A stretch of 62,000 bases of DNA, taken from assembly GCF_964340395.1 (NCBI RefSeq), contig NC_135555.1, forward strand, positions 11,293,931 to 11,355,930, in the 5' to 3' direction. A program made the position numbers and the translations under genes. The stretch's first letter is position 1, and the number at the start of each line of letters is the position of its first letter. Shown here one piece after another: positions 58,381-62,000 of this stretch. The notes beneath the pieces are model-generated. The model was given only the letters and a program-made list of their open reading frames with translations, was not told where the DNA came from and ran no database searches. The DNA comes from Glandiceps talaboti. Lineage: Eukaryota > Hemichordata > Enteropneusta > Spengelidae.

Positions 58381-58817
58381 GTGTGTACATATGTACATAA
58401 AATTGTGCATTTGTTTATGAATACCTAAGTCTTCATTGTATGTAAATCATGTCCTTCAGCTTTGTGTTTTCATAAAATGTATTTTATTCTTTTCTGTGAA
58501 TATGTTAGATCTATACAAAACAATATCCTTGGTGTCTGAGTCCTCCATAATTATAACACACTTTTTTATTATATGGTGGCTTTTGTGGCAAGATGAATGT
58601 TTTAGTCAGACTCAGTTTTGCAGTTGAGAATTTATGAATTTTTGTAAACTAAGAAATAATAAATCTGAATACTACAAAATAGTTAAGGCTGACGTAACGC
58701 CTCGCCTCGCCCAGGAAAAAAAAAACTAACGTAAAAGACGCAATAACGATGGAATAAAGGTAAATACAGGAAAACCAGCCTATCTAACATCAGATTTTAA
58801 TCAGATTGGGTTGACTG

Positions 58818-60340
58818 GGGCCCGTTCACAATCTCGACCTCGTATTGCATAATGCCATTACGATACAGTCCCTTGTGAACTAATATTCTATTCAAGGACT
58901 AACGCAAAACAATGATGTTATTTATGTTTACGAATACTCAATACCTTCACCGTTCTTTGTGCATACACCATGTAGCGATTGTGTTTTTTTGAATATTCGC
59001 TAATACCTAGTAACGTCATTACTTTGTATTATGACAATCCTTGAACAGACTATTACGATTAGCTCACAAACCACACAGTGTGTCATATTATGTCGATAAC
59101 AGCGCGACCGTTCTCACCATTATGTTCTCACGTACAACTTACAAGTACTAAGTTACAGTACAACACAACAACAGTATGTTCTTTCGACGTCGTCTTCCGT
59201 TTTCGTCTCCAGTTGACACAAACATAATATCGATTTCCTTCCCTACGACAAGGCCACTCTTTCGTTCATTGAGTAGTGCATACGTTATATTGTTATTTAT
59301 TAGTACGTGGTGATATTTCGATCTAAGGTCGCGACGTACGATCGAGTGTAAAAGAACAACATAAACGAGGCGCGATAGGCGGATCAAAGTGTCAGGGGTC
59401 AGTGTTGTTTTCAGGGTGTTTTCATTACATTTACTGCAAATCAAGCATAACTATGATTGCATGAGTTAAAGTTAACCTTTTTAAATACATGCATCGGGCT
59501 TCGTGTCTCTAAATTTAGCTCTGTGATATACCCGGTATTTGTTTCGTATGGGATTTGAGGTTATATTGTTCTATTCTGTAGCGCCAAACGATCGTATTTT
59601 AATTTTATGGTGGCTGCAAGGTCGAATTTGTCGCTGCGTTAATGATGTCATCGCCATCGATGGGCGACAAAAATACACACTGGCTAAATCCCTACAACCC
59701 CTGAATCCAGACAGGCATCATTTCGAGTGTCTCGTCAAAATACATGTTGCATATTATTACCCGTTTATATATTAGACTAATCTCATGACATATTTTGTAC
59801 ACTTTCATCGTCGATGCAAGCTTATGATGCGTATGGTATGTTTCCACTTACCACGAGACGTAATTCGTTGATCCCAACTTTCACTAATTCACCGAACTGA
59901 GAGTAATTTCAAGCTCATGCATGTAGGATCGTGAAGGCGTACTAAGACTAATTGATACGCCCAGTTGATATGTCCGAACTGTCCATCCCCGGGTGTCCAT
60001 GCAACCGTCGGCCGTCCAACATCTAAAGTAAACGTTGTTATGTCCTTGACGGTCACTAGTCATCATTATCTTGTGCTCGTAATGAAATCACACACAGGCA
60101 TGTATCCGCCATTACAGAAACTACTTTATTCAGTCACATGACTATCACATGATCAATGTAAGCAATACATACTTGTCATAACAAACGTAATAACATTGAA
60201 GGACGCCTCCAACGCCGGAGAGATCAGACGCGATTCGCGACGTGACTTGCATTGCGATTTCCCCCAGTTTACTTCTGGGTCAAATACATTTGATGTAAGA
60301 ATGTCTATTTGCTGTAGAAAAAAGTGCATTTTCACGTGCA
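58818..60340. other. Far upstream of bestrophin, no convincing gene
   Basis: Unique sequence with a CpG-richer patch around 59100-59400. Open frames are short and match nothing I recognise. A distal promoter or 5' exon of bestrophin could lie here, but no signal proves it. Confidence 0.4.
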
Positions 60341-60347
60341 TGACCGT

Positions 60348-60722
60348 TAAAGTGGCCATATGGATGAGGATTGGGTATTTATTTTACAAAACAATTTTAT
60401 CATGGCTTCCTACTTGAAAAATTAATGTGAAAGAATATAGACCAAATCTGTATTTGCAATACAGTGCAAAAAGCTTCTTCTTCTTTTTTTAAAGTGTAAA
60501 AAGTTAGTTATTGTACTTACCTGTAGTAACACATTATTTAAAAAAAAGTGAAACAGCATGCAGCATATGTCATGTCCTTGTTTGTAACTCAATAATACTG
60601 ACATGGCGTATGTTGTTTCATTTCACATTTATTTTTCAAGTAGGAAACTATGATAAAATTGTACGTTTCATAAATTAAAAACTCAAAATAAATACCCAAT
60701 CTTCCTCCATATGGCCACTTTA
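60348..60722. mobile_element. MITE, Tc1/mariner-like, about 371 bp with TA duplication
   Basis: The left end AAGTGGCCATATGGA (60350) and right end CCATATGGCCACTT (to 60720) are inverted, and similarity continues for about 85 bp (GATTGGGTATTTATTTT; TCCTACTTGAAAAA). TA flanks both sides (60348-60349 and 60721-60722). No coding capacity is seen. Confidence 0.8.
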
Positions 60723-61549
60723 TAAGTTTACTTAGGATCAAGCCTTCAGTAATTAAAAGGGGAGGGCCGGGGGGAAATGGAGGGTCATAATTTAGATATT
60801 AATTAAATTATCTTAAAGTTTGCAGTATTTTGTGATTCTGGCATGATCCACCGCTGTGTGCCGTAGCATATTTGTGATTATTGTCATGCGTTTCTTAGGA
60901 ATATTAATTTTCATAGTCAGAAACTTTTTTGCAAGGATACATAGTTGGTTTTAAGCAATAGATTTTTCCACTAACGTCTGGTATAAGTACACACACAGGT
61001 GCAAAACGTTGAATTGACAATCATCACCATGACAACACGCGGCGTACGCGTTCTATTCACCAGATCCTCATTCTGTAATTTTGATACCCTAGTATCTAGT
61101 CCTCTGTTTGAACTTCAGGTTACCAGTTCAAGCCATATAGCCTAAATCGTCTTTGCGACAATATTTTGCCCCAAAGCACAGACAAGAACCAGTCTGTGCG
61201 TGACCACAGACAGTGGCTCTCCTCGGATCACGTATACATTCTTTACAACTTGAGATAGGAGTGGCTAGGGCCGGCTGGACGACATAACGGGACTCGAGTA
61301 AGTCGATGATAACATGCATACACGAGACTGAAAAAATTGCGACAAGTAGTCACCTGCAATCACAGGTTATCAAACTATTTATGCATGGTGGACATTTCAG
61401 ATTCATAGACAAATTGAACTCTGAAAGTGTGATTCCGTGATAACTTGTACTTTATATACCTATAGGTTATTTACAAATCACTTCTTACGTGCAATAAATT
61501 AATAATGTTTGTTTAGTTCTTTAGATGTGTTTGCTCGTTTGCTTGTCAG

Positions 61550-61589
<40 letters not shown>

Positions 61590-61625
61590 TTGTTGTTGTT
61601 GTTGTTGTTGTTGTTGATTTTGATT

Positions 61626-61656
<31 letters not shown>

Positions 61657-62000
61657 AATTATTAAGTTACAAATACGGACTTGATTATTCTACGATATTT
61701 CACCATGTTACAATGTAATATGCCAGGTAGAAAAAAAAACCTTTGTATTGTTGCCAGGTAGAAAAAATAACTTTTTAATGTTACTTGGAAATCCTAAATA
61801 AACACCCACTTTCTCTTTAATGTACAGCCCGTGACCATGACTGCGACAAGTCATTGCGCATGCATATGGGCCAGCAGGCTAATTATCTGGGTTATAGCTA
61901 ATATCATACATGCTATATGATATGATATATATCTAATGTAATCGTTATGTCGACAGAGTGGACCCTAAAAGTCACGAAATCAGCACCATGACCTTTAAGC
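60723..62000. other. Window end, no gene seen
   Basis: (GAT)n and (GTT)n runs lie at 61553-61656. The phrase CCAGGTAGAAAAAA repeats near 61723 and 61755. No conserved frame is found. Confidence 0.5.

Larger units (their letters stand above)
57644..58808. mobile_element. Pack-type TIR transposon carrying a bestrophin gene fragment
   Basis: Perfect 28-bp terminal inverted repeats lie at 57644-57671 (begins CAATCTGATTAAAATC) and 58781-58808. The 9-bp direct repeat GGTTGACTG abuts both ends (57635-57643 and 58809-58817) and is a target-site duplication. The 9-bp size fits Mutator-like elements, or Merlin. No transposase is encoded. Almost all the interior is bestrophin-derived: 57784-58031 copies 54783-55030 (first 74 nt of exon 2, its acceptor and part of intron 1), and 58352-58689 copies 55550-55880. 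A second copy of the last part (57672-57783) precedes the first. The element therefore carries a transduplicated host fragment in the same orientation as the gene, about 0.8 kb upstream of exon 1. Confidence 0.85.

Noticed and set aside
59148-59444. 98-codon - strand frame upstream of bestrophin (MICSKCNENTLKTTLTPDTL)
   Set aside because: Its start Cys pair suggests a zinc site only superficially. No family is recognised and no exon signals were convincing.

Overview
The window is eukaryotic genomic DNA from an invertebrate animal, probably marine. Evidence is split genes with GT-AG introns, metazoan families (intermediate filament, bestrophin), intact and decayed LINEs, a tRNA-derived SINE, several inverted-repeat DNA elements and very many di- and tetranucleotide microsatellites in AT-rich sequence. 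The intermediate filament rod is of the long, lamin-like kind (about 360 residues), which argues against a vertebrate. I cannot name the species.

Left half (1-36 kb, + strand): a tandem cluster of intermediate filament (IF) genes. Gene A contributes only its last two coding exons (131-1209). Gene B (13707-21025; 8 coding exons, 467 aa) and gene C (28532-35796; 8 coding exons, 460 aa) are complete and share every internal splice phase. A decayed copy of coding exon 1 lies at 8454-8587. The 3' flanks of A and B, and probable 5' noncoding exons near 8.0 and 24.8 kb, are also paralogous, so the duplicated unit was large. The same kinds of microsatellite recur at the same intron positions in the paralogues. 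Between A and B lies a low-complexity region with a 1.5 kb near-identical tandem duplication bounded by (AT)n.

Middle (36-46 kb): 3' flank of gene C, an apparently intact two-ORF LINE (38135-42337) and an array of 82-bp satellite units (43.3-44.1 kb).

Right part (46-57 kb, - strand): a complete bestrophin chloride-channel gene (46239-56871; 9 coding exons, 484 aa). Its introns hold a SINE, a degenerate array of about 150-bp modules, a minisatellite, a truncated LINE and a near-perfect palindrome.

The most interesting signal lies just upstream of bestrophin. A 1165-bp element (57644-58808) has perfect 28-bp terminal inverted repeats and a perfect, directly abutting 9-bp target-site duplication. 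Inside it is a copy of part of bestrophin exon 2 and intron 1. This looks like an animal Pack-type (Mutator-like) transposon. The captured sequence is circularly permuted by more than one lap, as if copied from a circular intermediate.

The IF proteins would co-assemble in the cytoskeleton and bestrophin would act in membrane anion transport; nothing suggests the two loci work together. From 58.8 to 62 kb I see no convincing gene.
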